Positions 1 through 9,154 of a stretch of DNA of 58,343 nt are shown in pieces. Position numbers and translations under genes: made by a program. The notes beneath the pieces are model-generated. The model saw only the letters and a program-made list of their open reading frames with translations. It had not been told where the DNA came from and made no database searches. The stretch's first letter is position 1. Every line of letters begins with the position of its first letter. This DNA comes from Aquiluna sp. (GTDB lineage: Bacteria > Actinomycetota > Actinomycetes > Actinomycetales > Microbacteriaceae): contig JAGYIH010000003.1 in assembly GCA_018402615.1 (NCBI GenBank), positions 1 to 58,343 of the forward strand, read 5' to 3'.

Positions 1-9
1 TCACGCCAC

Positions 10-789
10 TCAGCCTAGTCCGCCCGCAAGCTCACGAGTTTTCTCGGTAAGTGCAACCAGCCCGCCACTTTGGTAGGCCTTCACAAAGGCAGTTCCAACG
101 ATGGCTCCATCGGCGTAGCTGTTGACTTCTCGGACCTGTTCCGCCGTTGATATGCCCACTCCTACGCATGTGGGCGCCGTTCCCATGGCCTTGACCTTGC
201 CAACCACCTGACGAGCCAGCAGATCGAGGTTTGCTCTCTCACCGGTGATGCCCATTGTGGAAACGGAATAGACAAAGCCTTGAGATGCCGCACTGTTCGC
301 AGTTACGCGAACATCAGAAGAAGAGGGCGCCACTAGAAAGACGTGATCCAGGTCTCGCGCTCTTGCCGCATCTAACCAGCGCTGACCTTCATCCGGAATC
401 AAGTCCGGGGTAATCATTCCCTGAGCCCCAGAATCTCTGAGGTTGTCTGCAAACTCTTCAACCCCAAACCTCAAAACCGGATTCCAATAGCTCATCACAA
501 GCATTGGAGTATCCACGCGCTGACGAACCTTGCGAATCACATCAAAGGTCTGCTTGAGACGGAAGCCATTTTGCAATGCCTGCTCAGTTGCCTGCTGAAT
601 GACCAGCCCGTCCATGACCGGGTCAGAGTAGGGAACTCCAACCTCGAGAACATCGCAACCGTTTTCTGCCATTGCCACTAGCGCGTCAACAGAGTCATCG
701 ACTGTTGGGTAGCCTGCGGGAAAGTAACCAACGAGCGTGCCACGGCCCGATTCACGGTTGCCGATCAAGATGTCTTCGACTCGGCTCAT
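10..789 (-). CDS. trpA: Tryptophan synthase alpha subunit
   Basis: TrpA cleaves indole-3-glycerol phosphate to indole and glyceraldehyde-3-phosphate and passes indole to TrpB through the alpha2-beta2 complex in the cytoplasm. The 259-residue protein is a full-length TIM barrel for the family. The catalytic pair is present at the canonical numbering: Glu49 in DVLEVGVPYSD and Asp60 in PVMDG. Phosphate-binding glycines lie in the C-terminal GVGIS and GAIVGTAFV segments. The ATG shares one base with the trpB stop (TAATG arrangement), which predicts translational coupling and fits equimolar complex formation. It is the last trp gene visible; the operon may continue beyond the left edge. Identity is certain at family level. 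Confidence 0.97.
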   Translation of the reverse strand: MSRVEDILIGNRESGRGTLVGYFPAGYPTVDDSVDALVAMAENGCDVLEVGVPYSDPVMDGLVIQQATEQALQNGFRLKQTFDVIRKVRQRVDTPMLVMSYWNPVLRFGVEEFADNLRDSGAQGMITPDLIPDEGQRWLDAARARDLDHVFLVAPSSSDVRVTANSAASQGFVYSVSTMGITGERANLDLLARQVVGKVKAMGTAPTCVGVGISTAEQVREVNSYADGAIVGTAFVKAYQSGGLVALTEKTRELAGGLG

Positions 790-1988
790 TAGGAGATCAG
801 TCCAAAATAGCGCCCGGCAGTTTCCATGTCCTTATCTCCCCTGCCGGAGAGATTAATCAGAACGTGTGAACCCGCAGGCATAACCTTGGCCAGGTGCTCG
901 ACGCCAGCAAGCGCGTGGGCGGTTTCAATTGCTGGAATGATTCCCTCGGTCTGGCTTAGTAGCTTCATCGCATTCATTGCCTGAGTGTCAGTGATGCCTA
1001 GGTAGTTTGCCCGGCCCAGATCCTTTAGCCAGGAATGCTCTGGACCTACACCCGGGTAATCGAGACCAGCGGAGATTGAGTGTGACTCAGCGGTTTGACC
1101 ATCCTCGTCCTGAAGCATGTAACTCATTGCACCATGCAGTACACCGGGAACTCCCCTACTCAGCGATGCGGCGTGGAACAATGTGTCAACGCCGTCTCCA
1201 GCCGCTTCAAAGCCCCAGAGTTGAACCTCTGGATCATCCAGGAAGGCGTGAAAAATCCCAATTGCGTTTGAGCCACCACCGACACATGCTGCTACCACGT
1301 CGGGCAGCTTGCCGGTCAGTTCCAAAAGCTGCTGCCGGGATTCATTGCCGATTACGCTGTGGAAATCGCGGACCATGGTTGGAAAGGGGTGAGGGCCGGC
1401 AACCGTGCCCAACAGGTAGTGGGTGGAATCAACGTTTGCCACCCAGTCTCTGAGTGCCTCGTTGATGGCGTCCTTTAGGGTTCTAGAGCCAGTCGTGACC
1501 GGTATGACCTGCGCTCCCAAGAGTTTCATGCGGGCAACGTTCAGTGCTTGACGTTCGGTATCAACCTCGCCCATGTAGACAACGCAATCAAGCCCAAAAT
1601 ATGCGGCCGCAGTAGCGCTCGCAACCCCGTGCTGTCCGGCACCGGTTTCGGCAATTATTCGCTTTTTGCCCATGCGCTTTGCCAGAAGAGCCTGGCCCAT
1701 AACGTTATTAATCTTGTGTGAACCGGTGTGGTTTAGGTCCTCGCGCTTTAGAAATACCCTCAGGTCACCAAACTCAGCGGCAAAGCGCTTCGCTTCGGTG
1801 ATGATCGAGGGCCTTCCGGTGTAATCGCGGTGCAATTGCGCGAGCTCCTCTGTAAACGCTGGATCTGCCTTTGCAGCCTGGTATGTCGCGTCCAGTTCAT
1901 CAAGCGCGGCAATTAGCGGCTCAGGCACAAACCTGCCACCGAACTGACCGAAATACGGTCCAACCTGAGCACTTAGTTTTGGAGTCAT
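789..1988 (-). CDS. trpB: Tryptophan synthase beta subunit
   Basis: TrpB condenses indole with L-serine to give tryptophan using PLP. The 399-residue length is standard. The PLP Schiff-base lysine is Lys92 in the motif [10 protein letters not shown], and the glycine-rich cofactor phosphate loop is [10 protein letters not shown]. The C-terminal [11 protein letters not shown] segment is typical of TrpB1, the form that pairs with TrpA, rather than the stand-alone TrpB2. It starts at an ATG 10 bp after trpC and its stop overlaps the trpA start by one base. Confidence 0.97.
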   Translation of the reverse strand: MTPKLSAQVGPYFGQFGGRFVPEPLIAALDELDATYQAAKADPAFTEELAQLHRDYTGRPSIITEAKRFAAEFGDLRVFLKREDLNHTGSHKINNVMGQALLAKRMGKKRIIAETGAGQHGVASATAAAYFGLDCVVYMGEVDTERQALNVARMKLLGAQVIPVTTGSRTLKDAINEALRDWVANVDSTHYLLGTVAGPHPFPTMVRDFHSVIGNESRQQLLELTGKLPDVVAACVGGGSNAIGIFHAFLDDPEVQLWGFEAAGDGVDTLFHAASLSRGVPGVLHGAMSYMLQDEDGQTAESHSISAGLDYPGVGPEHSWLKDLGRANYLGITDTQAMNAMKLLSQTEGIIPAIETAHALAGVEHLAKVMPAGSHVLINLSGRGDKDMETAGRYFGLIS

Positions 1989-1998
1989 GCGCTAAATC

Positions 1999-2772
1999 CT
2001 AAGCAACGGAAATGAATTCAGGTATCAGTTGTCGATAATCTCCGGTCACCAATGTTTCCCCGACCAAAACTGCGTCCGCTCCAGCATCTCGATACCGCTG
2101 GACGTCAGCCACGTTTCTCACACTTGACTCTGCTATCCGAACCGCGCCCGAAGGCAGCCTCCCAGCTAGTCTTTCGAAGAGCCCGATGTCAGTTTTAAAG
2201 TCAACAAGGTTTCGGGTATTGATTCCAATGAGACCCGCCCCGGAACTCGCGGCGATGTCAATTTCCTGCTCGCTGTGAGTTTCCACTAAGACAGCCAAAC
2301 CCAGTTCCTCGGCAAAACTCTTGAGTTCCAGATATCGCTTCTTCGGTAACCAGGAAAGGATTAAAAGTGCCATGGCGGCGCCGGCCGCCCTCGCTTCAAG
2401 AAGCTGGTATTCGGTTGATATAAAGTCTTTTCTTAGGGTTGGAATCGTTGTGGCAGCGCTTACTTGCTCGAGGTCTTCAAGACTTCCTTTGAAACCGGTG
2501 CGTTCGGTGAGAACCGAAATTGCGTCTGCTCCAGCGAGTTCGTAACCTGCACCTTGCACAGCAGCATCGGAAATCTCAGCGAGATCTCCACGCGATGGAG
2601 AAGCACGTTTGATTTCTGCGATGAGGCGAACACGGTTGGTTTTGGATAGTGCCGCTAAGGCGTCCACCGGAAGGACCGTTCCCTGAGCTAAAGACTCAAG
2701 TTCGGTTCTTGGCAAGGTCTTTTGTCTGAGGAGCGAGTCCTGCAGTGCGGCCTGAAAAAGCCCGTCTAGCAC
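1999..2772 (-). CDS. trpC: Indole-3-glycerol-phosphate synthase
   Basis: TrpC closes the indole ring, converting carboxyphenylamino-deoxyribulose phosphate to indole-3-glycerol phosphate, the substrate of TrpA. The 257-residue TIM barrel has the signature IAEIKRASPSRG near residue 50, LRKDFI with a catalytic lysine mid-protein, and the phosphate-binding AESSVRN and LVGETLV segments. It is monofunctional: there is no fused TrpF domain. It starts with GTG, whose G is shared with the TAG stop of the small upstream membrane-protein gene, so translation is probably coupled. Confidence 0.96.
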   Translation of the reverse strand: MLDGLFQAALQDSLLRQKTLPRTELESLAQGTVLPVDALAALSKTNRVRLIAEIKRASPSRGDLAEISDAAVQGAGYELAGADAISVLTERTGFKGSLEDLEQVSAATTIPTLRKDFISTEYQLLEARAAGAAMALLILSWLPKKRYLELKSFAEELGLAVLVETHSEQEIDIAASSGAGLIGINTRNLVDFKTDIGLFERLAGRLPSGAVRIAESSVRNVADVQRYRDAGADAVLVGETLVTGDYRQLIPEFISVA

Positions 2773-2996
2773 TAGTGAGTCTTGGTCTTACTGCCACCGG
2801 CTCCATAGCCAGCACGCTTCAAGGCCAAACCGACCAGGCCCCCGACTCCGACAAGTGCAGCAGAAGCCCAGACCATCTCTGGAACGTCGAACCAGAAGAA
2901 GAGAGTGCCAATCGAGAATCCCGCAATGATAATCAGCACGGTCGCCCACGCAGCGATTGAGTTTCCGTGTCCTGCTTCTTCGTTGTGGTTTTCCAT
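2772..2996 (-). CDS. Small actinobacterial membrane protein of the trp operon (HGN-type, DUF6704-like)
   Basis: This 74-residue protein begins with a charged, His-containing stretch followed by HGNSIAAWATV and two hydrophobic segments, about residues 14-36 and 42-60, then a basic, Gly/Ser-rich tail. Short proteins with an HG(N/H)xxAAW motif sit between trpE and trpC in many Actinobacteria; I believe the domain name is DUF6704. The function is unknown. Its position, between another trp-associated membrane protein and trpC, suggests a role tied to tryptophan metabolism, but that rests on context only. The RBS-like AGAGGAAG lies just before the ATG. Confidence 0.8.
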   Translation of the reverse strand: MENHNEEAGHGNSIAAWATVLIIIAGFSIGTLFFWFDVPEMVWASAALVGVGGLVGLALKRAGYGAGGSKTKTH

Positions 2997-3034
2997 GTTC
3001 TTCCTCTTTCTCGACCCCTAAATTCTAATCGCAG

Positions 3035-3532
3035 TTAGCTCTGTGAATCCCACACGGACTTGGGGTCGGTGGGTTCTACCTCTTGTTCTTGCGGCCCAGT
3101 TCTCTGCCTAGCCTTCGTAAACGCCGCAAGGATTGCGAGCACCGCGACGCCAATCCCAAGGACGAGGTATGCAATCGGCCCCAGCGTCGTGCTTGAAACC
3201 GCGGTTGTGCCAACCAGGCCCGTAATTTTCTCTAGGCCATCCACCGCAGCTGGTGAAGCTGCCGGGTTCAGGGAGAGGGCGAGATAGCTTGACCAAGAAG
3301 CGACGGCCGCCGCAAACAGCATTACCAGGTTAGAAACCTTGCGGTAGCGAGCGATCAGCGCCACCAAAATCACTATTGCCGGAGTGAGCACCAAGGTTTG
3401 GCTCAGCTCGCTTCCGGCCAAGGTAATGGATGCCTCGCCGGAGTGAGCATCAGAGATGGTTGCCCACTCAAAGAGCACGGTTGACCACCAAGCGCCAGCC
3501 AGCAGTGTTGTCAGGTTCAGGTATCTGTTCAT
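3035..3532 (-). CDS. Trp-biosynthesis-associated membrane protein (TIGR02234 type)
   Basis: The 165-residue protein has four predicted membrane segments, about residues 8-26, 47-65, 70-88 and 125-145, with polar loops and a hydrophilic C-terminus rich in Pro, Glu and Asp. Proteins with this topology directly after trpE are conserved in Actinobacteria and carry the family name 'trp region conserved hypothetical membrane protein'. The biochemical role is not known. The start ATG overlaps the trpE stop by 4 bp (ATGA), so it is probably translated with trpE. Confidence 0.82.
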   Translation of the reverse strand: MNRYLNLTTLLAGAWWSTVLFEWATISDAHSGEASITLAGSELSQTLVLTPAIVILVALIARYRKVSNLVMLFAAAVASWSSYLALSLNPAASPAAVDGLEKITGLVGTTAVSSTTLGPIAYLVLGIGVAVLAILAAFTKARQRTGPQEQEVEPTDPKSVWDSQS

Positions 3533-4983
3533 TTGTTCATCTCATTCGCGCTCGCTACTGCCCTGAGCACCACTGCGGCCTTGGCCAAGGTCTCTTGATA
3601 CTCACTCTCCGGGTCTGAATCCAAAACTATCCCGGCTCCTGCCTGGATTCGAGCCACACCGTCTCGAATCAGTGCTGTTCTGATCGCGATGGCCAGATCC
3701 GCATTGCCCTGGAAGTCGAAATAGCCGATCACACCCCCAAAAAGGCCACGAGCCGCCTGTTCAAGATCGTGAATAATCTCAAGGGCCCTTGGTTTAGGTG
3801 CTCCGGAAAGGGTTCCCGCGGGGAAGGTAGCAAGCAGTGCTTTGACGGCGCTGAGTTCCGGTCGCAGCCTTCCCTCAACTGTTGATACCAGATGCATGAT
3901 GTGCGAAAAGCGATGGATTTCCATGAACTCGCTCACGCGCAGGCTCGTTGGGTCACAAACCTTCAAGAGATCATTTCGGGCCAGGTCGACGAGCATTAGA
4001 TGCTCGCTGCGCTCCTTGGCGTCGGCCAGCAAATCCTCGGCGTTTGTGATGTCCGTTGCGGTGTCGCTGCCTCGGGGTCTTGATCCGGCGATTGGGTGCG
4101 TGATCACCTGATCCCCGGAGACCTTGATCAGTGCCTCTGGCGAGCTGCCAACGATTGCGAATTCTCCAGCAACATCCTTCCAGCGAGTTAGGTACATATA
4201 CGGACTGGGATTCAGTGCACGAAGCGAACTGTAAACATCGAGAGCGTCGGCAGTTATCTCCTGGTCAAAACGCTGCGAAATAACGACCTGGAAAACATCC
4301 CCGAGCCGGACGTGGTTTTTAGCAGCTTCAACGGAAGCAAGGAATTCCTCCTTGCTGGTGTTGGAGACGAAGTTGGGCTCTGGCCAGCTTGGGAGACTGA
4401 GCTTGGATGGGGTCGGCATCGATACGGAGTCTTGGAGAAGGTCTAGTTTGCGCTGCGCGTCAGCGAGCTTCTCCTCTTTGGAACCAAGACCGTCTAGAAA
4501 CACAACGCTTACGAGAATCAGTTCGGATCGCTGGTGGTCCATAACCACCAGCTCGGAGAACTGATTGAATCCGTAGAGCGGGATTTGGTAGTCAGCAGAT
4601 TTTGAGCTTGGAAGTTTTTCGATGAGTTCGGTCAGCCCCCAACCTGCAAATCCAACCAGTCCACTGGAAAGCGGGAACTCTGCCGGGTCCGAGACCCAAG
4701 AGCTCTGAAGCAGCTCCAGAGCGGCTAGCGGATCATCTGGAAGTTCTTCACCATTTGGAAGTGCAGGAGACTTCGAAACCCAGCTGGCAGAGCTCTGGGT
4801 GGAGATTAGTTGGCCTCGAGACGACACCCCCACGAATGAATATCGACCCCAGACTCCCTGCTCTGCGGACTCTAGTAAAAAGGTGTTCGGACGCGTTCCG
4901 CACAATTTTTGGTAAATCCCAAGCGGTGTCTCAGTCCCGGAAAATAATCTTCGAATAACAGGTATTACGTTTGCGGAATTCAT
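3529..4983 (-). CDS. trpE: Anthranilate synthase component I
   Basis: TrpE converts chorismate to anthranilate, the first committed step of tryptophan synthesis, using ammonia supplied by a TrpG glutaminase that is not in this window. The 484-residue protein has the N-terminal feedback-binding region with an LLESAE motif near residue 36, and the C-terminal chorismate-binding domain with GDVFQVVISQRF, PSPYMYL, GSSPEALIKV and PAGTLSGAPKPRA. The LLESAE element resembles the tryptophan allosteric site of feedback-sensitive TrpE. Its ATG overlaps the hisI stop (ATGA), so there is no room for a trp leader or attenuator directly upstream. Confidence 0.96.
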   Translation of the reverse strand: MNSANVIPVIRRLFSGTETPLGIYQKLCGTRPNTFLLESAEQGVWGRYSFVGVSSRGQLISTQSSASWVSKSPALPNGEELPDDPLAALELLQSSWVSDPAEFPLSSGLVGFAGWGLTELIEKLPSSKSADYQIPLYGFNQFSELVVMDHQRSELILVSVVFLDGLGSKEEKLADAQRKLDLLQDSVSMPTPSKLSLPSWPEPNFVSNTSKEEFLASVEAAKNHVRLGDVFQVVISQRFDQEITADALDVYSSLRALNPSPYMYLTRWKDVAGEFAIVGSSPEALIKVSGDQVITHPIAGSRPRGSDTATDITNAEDLLADAKERSEHLMLVDLARNDLLKVCDPTSLRVSEFMEIHRFSHIMHLVSTVEGRLRPELSAVKALLATFPAGTLSGAPKPRALEIIHDLEQAARGLFGGVIGYFDFQGNADLAIAIRTALIRDGVARIQAGAGIVLDSDPESEYQETLAKAAVVLRAVASANEMNK

Positions 4984-5306
4984 TTGGGATTTTCCTGAAA
5001 GCAGCTTGTGGTGCCGTTGTGGCAGGCGGCACCGCGTGGAACGACGAATGCAAGCACCGTGTCTGAGTCACAGTCTTGATAAAGATTTACGATGTCAAGG
5101 AAGTTTCCAGAGGTTTCGCCCTTAAGCCAGCGCTGTTGCCGAGAGCGCGAAAAGAATACGAGTTGATTTCTCTCTTTAGATTCCTCGAGGGTTTGCCTGT
5201 TGGCGTATGCCAACATCAAGACCTCTCTGGTCTGGTCATCCTGAACAATTACCGGCACCAGGCCATGGTCGTCAAATTTTAGGCTGGCAATCTCTAGTTC
5301 TCTCAT
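4980..5306 (-). CDS. hisI: Phosphoribosyl-AMP cyclohydrolase
   Basis: HisI opens the adenine ring of phosphoribosyl-AMP in histidine synthesis. This is the monofunctional 108-residue form, with HisE encoded separately 1.6 kb upstream. The metal-binding elements are present: DCDSD near residue 80 for Mg, and Cys95 and Cys102 in the C-terminal HNGTTSCF region, with a further Cys in YQDC, for Zn. The active-site region [18 protein letters not shown] is intact. It starts four bases inside hisF (ATGA-type overlap) and ends overlapping trpE. Confidence 0.95.
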   Translation of the reverse strand: MRELEIASLKFDDHGLVPVIVQDDQTREVLMLAYANRQTLEESKERNQLVFFSRSRQQRWLKGETSGNFLDIVNLYQDCDSDTVLAFVVPRGAACHNGTTSCFQENPK

Positions 5307-6058
5307 CGGACATCGATCCCTTCTTTTAGAAGCGCAGCCTTAACCTCGGAAACACTGAACCTATTGTCGTGGAAAACACTGGCTGCCAGCAGTGCATCGG
5401 CTCCCGCTTGGGCGGCCTCGACAAAGTGCACCAGTTCTCCCGCTCCCCCAGATGCAATCACTGGGACACTCGAGACCTTCTTCACCCGTGAAGTGAGCTC
5501 AAGATCAAAACCATTCTTAGTGCCGTCGGCATCAATACTGTTCACCAGCAACTCACCAGCTCCAAGTTTCTGGACTTCCTCAATCCATTCAAATGCGTCC
5601 AGTTCGGTGAGAGTTCGGCCACCATGCGTGGTCACACCAAAGCCACTTTTGGTGTCGGCACGCTTTAGGTCGAGAGAAATTACCAGTACCTGTGAGCCAT
5701 GTTCCTGGGCAATTTGCCGAAGTAGGTCGGGCTGTGATATGCCAGCAGAACCAACGGAAACCTTGTCAGCACCCTGTGACAAAAGCCTGGATACGTCTCC
5801 GAGCTCCCTGATTCCACCACCCACCGTGAGCGGAATAAAAACGTTCTGGGCGCAGGCCCTAACCACATCAAGCATCGTGCCTCGGTTTTCCACCGTGGCC
5901 GCAACATCAAGAAAGGTGACCTCATCGGCCCCCTGTTCGTAATAGTCCTTGGCAAGCAGCACCGGATCCCCAGAATCTCTGAGGTTTATGAAATTCACGC
6001 CCTTGACAACCCTGCCATCGGCAACGTCAAGGCAGGGTATAACGCGAATGGCAGGCAA
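5303..6058 (-). CDS. hisF: Imidazole glycerol phosphate synthase cyclase subunit
   Basis: HisF forms imidazole glycerol phosphate and AICAR from PRFAR, using ammonia from HisH, which is not encoded here. The 251-residue TIM barrel carries the first catalytic aspartate as Asp11 in [16 protein letters not shown] and the second in the [11 protein letters not shown] segment near residue 130. Phosphate-binding loops VGGGIRE and ASGGAGE are intact. The start codon is TTG and follows the hisG stop without a gap. The his genes here (E, G, F, I) are a partial set; hisD, C, B, H and A must lie elsewhere. Confidence 0.96.
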   Translation of the reverse strand: MPAIRVIPCLDVADGRVVKGVNFINLRDSGDPVLLAKDYYEQGADEVTFLDVAATVENRGTMLDVVRACAQNVFIPLTVGGGIRELGDVSRLLSQGADKVSVGSAGISQPDLLRQIAQEHGSQVLVISLDLKRADTKSGFGVTTHGGRTLTELDAFEWIEEVQKLGAGELLVNSIDADGTKNGFDLELTSRVKKVSSVPVIASGGAGELVHFVEAAQAGADALLAASVFHDNRFSVSEVKAALLKEGIDVR

Positions 6059-6901
6059 CTAGATCCTCGCGGCGTGGATGGCGCTCACCAGAATTGCTTT
6101 GGCGCCAAGCTCGTAAAGCTCATCCATCACCCGGTTGGTCTCACTCGCTCTAACCAGAGCACGGACCGCAACCCAATTCTCATCGGCCAGTGGCGAAATT
6201 GTTGGGGATTCAATTCCCGGTGTGATTTTGGATGCCGCTGCAACAATCTCTCTTGGGCAGTCGTAATCGAAAATCACGTATTCACGAGCCACGATCACAC
6301 CCTGAAGCCTTCTCAGCAGTCGTTCGGCCGCCTGCTCTTTTCCAGGGGCCGCAATCAATCTGGCTGTCGAGGCCAGAATTACTGGTCCAAAAATCGCAAG
6401 CCCAGCCTTGCGCAGGGTGTTGCCCGTTGACACGACATCCGCAACCGCATCCGCTACTCCCAGTCGAACGGCCGACTCAACGGCCCCATCCAGTTTCACA
6501 ATCTCGCACTGCACCCCATTTTCCTGGAGGTAGTTCTCAATCAATTTGGGATAAGCGGTCGCGAGTCGCTTTCCGGAAAGGTCAGCTAGCTTCTCAAAAC
6601 CCGCAGCAGGATCAGCCGCAAATCTGAAGGTGGACCCACCGAAGCCCAAATCAGCGATCTGGGTTGCGGATGACTCGGAATCCTTCAAAAGATCAAGTCC
6701 GGTCAGCCCAACATCGAGCGAACCAGATCCCACATAGGTGGCTATGTCCCTGGGGCGAAGGTAGAAAAACTCAATTTGGTTCTCGACATCCACGAGGTGT
6801 AACTCTGATTGTTCTCGACGAGTTTGATAGCCGGCCTCCTTGAGCATGGAAATCGCAGACTCGGAGAGTATTCCCTTATTTGGAATTGCGACTCTCAGCA
6901 T
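6059..6901 (-). CDS. hisG: ATP phosphoribosyltransferase, long form
   Basis: HisG joins ATP and PRPP in the first step of histidine synthesis and is the pathway's feedback point. At 280 residues it is the long hexameric form with a C-terminal ACT-like regulatory domain (about residues 205-280), not the short HisZ-dependent form. The catalytic domain starts LRVAIPNKGILSESA, has GLTGLDLL in the first half, and the PRPP loop is ADAVADVVSTGNTLR near residue 155. The ATG shares a base with the hisE stop (TAATG). Confidence 0.95.
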   Translation of the reverse strand: MLRVAIPNKGILSESAISMLKEAGYQTRREQSELHLVDVENQIEFFYLRPRDIATYVGSGSLDVGLTGLDLLKDSESSATQIADLGFGGSTFRFAADPAAGFEKLADLSGKRLATAYPKLIENYLQENGVQCEIVKLDGAVESAVRLGVADAVADVVSTGNTLRKAGLAIFGPVILASTARLIAAPGKEQAAERLLRRLQGVIVAREYVIFDYDCPREIVAAASKITPGIESPTISPLADENWVAVRALVRASETNRVMDELYELGAKAILVSAIHAARI

Positions 6902-7164
6902 TAGAGCACCTCCTCTACGGCGGAAAGTGGAACATTTCTAGCAACCAGCATCAGCTGCGCATAGTAAAGCAACTGCGAAACCTCAAGCGCTAGCTGGTCA
7001 TCCGACTCGTGCTCTGCGGCCATCCAGACCTCCGAGGCCTCTTCGACCAACTTCTTTCCAATTGCGTGCACGCCAGCCTCCAGGAGCTTGGCCGTGCCAG
7101 AGGACTCTGGGCGGGATTGAGCGAGCTCGATAATCTCGGCATATAGCGAATCAAAGGACTTCAT
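6901..7164 (-). CDS. hisE: Phosphoribosyl-ATP pyrophosphatase
   Basis: HisE hydrolyses phosphoribosyl-ATP to phosphoribosyl-AMP, the second histidine step. The 87-residue all-helical protein fits the MazG-like HisE family. The metal-binding motif is visible as [13 protein letters not shown] with nearby [16 protein letters not shown]. It begins 10 bp after rpe and overlaps hisG by one base, so it heads the his-trp segment of the long minus-strand block. Confidence 0.94.
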   Translation of the reverse strand: MKSFDSLYAEIIELAQSRPESSGTAKLLEAGVHAIGKKLVEEASEVWMAAEHESDDQLALEVSQLLYYAQLMLVARNVPLSAVEEVL

Positions 7165-7174
7165 GCCCTATAGG

Positions 7175-7834
7175 TTAGCTGGCGTGACCCTCTGCTAGCT
7201 CCCTAAGCTTGCGGATCTGGGCATCTCGGTCTGGGTTTTTAAACACTGCAGAACCCGCAACGAACACATTGGCCCCGAGCGATGCAAGCTGGCCGATGTT
7301 TTCCTCAGTAACACCACCGTCCACCTGAAGCGCAATTTCCAAACCTGAGGCCTTGATTTCAGCCTTTGCCTGGGAAATTTTTTGCAGGGTCTCTGGAATC
7401 AAACTTTGCCCGCCAAAACCAGGCTCGACCGTCATGATCAAAACCATGTCGATAAGGGGAAGCAGCTGAACGAGCTCTGAAACCGGAGTGTTTGGCTTGA
7501 TCGCAATTGCAACCTTTGCGCCGAGCGCTCTGAGTTCACGAGCGAGTCCCTCCGGGTTCTTGGAAGCCTCGAGGTGGAAAGTAACCGATTCGGCAAACTC
7601 AGCGTATGCAGGAGCCCAGCGCTCAGGGTCGTTGATCATGAGGTGCACATCAAGTGGCAACTTGGTATTTCTTCGAAGCGCCTCCACAACTCCAAGACCA
7701 AAGGTCAGATTTGGAACAAAGTGGTTATCCATTACGTCGACGTGGACGGCATCGGCATTCTCGAGTGAGCTCAGGTCGAAGGCTAGATTTGCAAAGTCTG
7801 CGCTCAGAATCGATGGGTGTACGTGCATGTTCAA
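7175..7834 (-). CDS. rpe: Ribulose-phosphate 3-epimerase
   Basis: Rpe interconverts ribulose-5-phosphate and xylulose-5-phosphate in the pentose phosphate pathway, which also feeds PRPP to the his, trp and pyr pathways around it. The 219-residue TIM barrel shows the family signatures HPSILSADFANL, VHVDVMDNHFVPNLTFG with the catalytic Asp and metal His, DVHLMI, MTVEPGFGGQ and QVDGGV. The frame opens with TTG at 7834, but an ATG two codons later (7828) is an equally good start. It follows rsmB by 3 bp. Confidence 0.95.
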   Translation of the reverse strand: MNMHVHPSILSADFANLAFDLSSLENADAVHVDVMDNHFVPNLTFGLGVVEALRRNTKLPLDVHLMINDPERWAPAYAEFAESVTFHLEASKNPEGLARELRALGAKVAIAIKPNTPVSELVQLLPLIDMVLIMTVEPGFGGQSLIPETLQKISQAKAEIKASGLEIALQVDGGVTEENIGQLASLGANVFVAGSAVFKNPDRDAQIRKLRELAEGHAS

Positions 7835-7837
7835 AGC

Positions 7838-9154
7838 CTAGGGCTTTCGCAAGATTGCCATAAACATTGCATCGGTGGCATGTTCGTGGGTCCAAAGTTG
7901 AACCGTCTTCCGAGCTTCATTGAGCGATAATTCCGGGGAGAGCCCCCTAATAACAGCCTTGGCATCCACCAGTTCGAGCCCGGGGTTCTGGTCCAGCGCA
8001 ATGCGCACCTGAGTGTTGGTCTCCGCTATCAGCGGTGAACAGGTTGAATAAAGCAAATAACCGCCGGGCTTGAGGGCATTAATCCCGGCCTGCAGGAGCT
8101 CACCCTGCAATTTTGTGAGTTCGGGCAACTGACTTGGTTGCTTGCGCCAGCGCGATTCTGGCTTTCGACGAACCGATCCCAGGCCAGAGCAGGGTGAATC
8201 CAAAAGTACAGCCTCGTAGTGTGCCGATTTGGCATTCTGACCGTAATCCACAATCACGTTCGTTACAGAGTCATCGGTAAGGGCCCTGCGAACCATCTCG
8301 GCGCGCTGTGGGATGGGCTCCATGCAATCCAGAACTCCCCCGTGCGCTGCAATTCCCGCTTGCAGAATTGCCGACTTTCCTCCCGGCCCAGAGCACATGT
8401 CCAACCAGCGGCCAGATTTATCTGCAACCTCCAACAGTGCCAGCGCAACAAGTTGTGAGCCTTGGTCTTGGACTCTTACCCCCGGGGTCTCCAATAGCGG
8501 CTCAGGGTTTCCAAAGTGCAAAAAGCCGATGGGAGATGCATCACCACGCTCGATTCCCAAATCGTCGAGATATTGAGCTGCGTGCTCTGAGATCGCCACC
8601 AGATTTACAACCGGAGTCTCATTATTGGACTCGAGTAGCGCTTCCAAATCTTCAAGTCTTCCGTCAAGCTCAAGTGCCTGTCCTAAAGCTTGAACCACCC
8701 AGACCGGGTGTGAATAGCGGATTGCTAAGGCCTCATGCTTTGGTTTATTCGCCAGGGAGTCTGCCAGCAGTGCGTCAAAACCCTTTCGATCGGCGTTTCT
8801 GAGCACCGCATTTGCCAATCCAGCAGCCTTATTCTCCACCAGCTTCACGATTTCAACGGTTTCGTGAATTGCAGCGTGAGCGGGAACCCGCATTCGAAAA
8901 AGCTGGTGCATTCCCAGCTGCAAGGAAAAGCGCAATTGGTCAGAGAGCGTCTTCCCGGCTGTGAACTGCAGAATAAAGGCGTCATACTGCGCTCTCCAGC
9001 GCAGTGAACCGTAACTCAGTTCTTGAATCAGCCCGCGATCTGCGTCCGATAGTTCTTGGTTACCGAGGACTTTCGGCATCAGCAGATTTATGTAGCTGTC
9101 CGATTCAGAGACTCTCACCAAAAGCTCAAGCGCTATTTTGCGGGCGTTAGTCAA
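7838..9154 (-). CDS. rsmB: 16S rRNA m5C967 methyltransferase RsmB/Sun family
   Basis: The protein methylates a cytosine of 16S rRNA with SAM. The 438 residues comprise an N-terminal NusB-like RNA-binding domain (about 1-140) and a C-terminal Rossmann methyltransferase. SAM motif I reads LDMCSGPGGKSAIL, motif IV is LLDSPCSGLGSVRRKPE with the PCSG cysteine, and motif VI is YLLYSTCSPLIAETN with the catalytic TC cysteine. It overlaps fmt by 8 bp, the usual fmt-rsmB pairing around translation initiation. Confidence 0.93.
   Translation of the reverse strand: MTNARKIALELLVRVSESDSYINLLMPKVLGNQELSDADRGLIQELSYGSLRWRAQYDAFILQFTAGKTLSDQLRFSLQLGMHQLFRMRVPAHAAIHETVEIVKLVENKAAGLANAVLRNADRKGFDALLADSLANKPKHEALAIRYSHPVWVVQALGQALELDGRLEDLEALLESNNETPVVNLVAISEHAAQYLDDLGIERGDASPIGFLHFGNPEPLLETPGVRVQDQGSQLVALALLEVADKSGRWLDMCSGPGGKSAILQAGIAAHGGVLDCMEPIPQRAEMVRRALTDDSVTNVIVDYGQNAKSAHYEAVLLDSPCSGLGSVRRKPESRWRKQPSQLPELTKLQGELLQAGINALKPGGYLLYSTCSPLIAETNTQVRIALDQNPGLELVDAKAVIRGLSPELSLNEARKTVQLWTHEHATDAMFMAILRKP

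Noticed and set aside
5364..5942. Long open frame of 192 codons on the plus strand opposite hisF
   Set aside because: It is antisense to a fully recognisable hisF, is rich in Ser, Pro and Arg as expected from reverse-frame translation, and has no RBS or family motif.
8308..8802. Plus-strand open frame of 164 codons opposite rsmB
   Set aside because: Pro- and Arg-rich translation with no domain, fully inside a conserved gene on the other strand.
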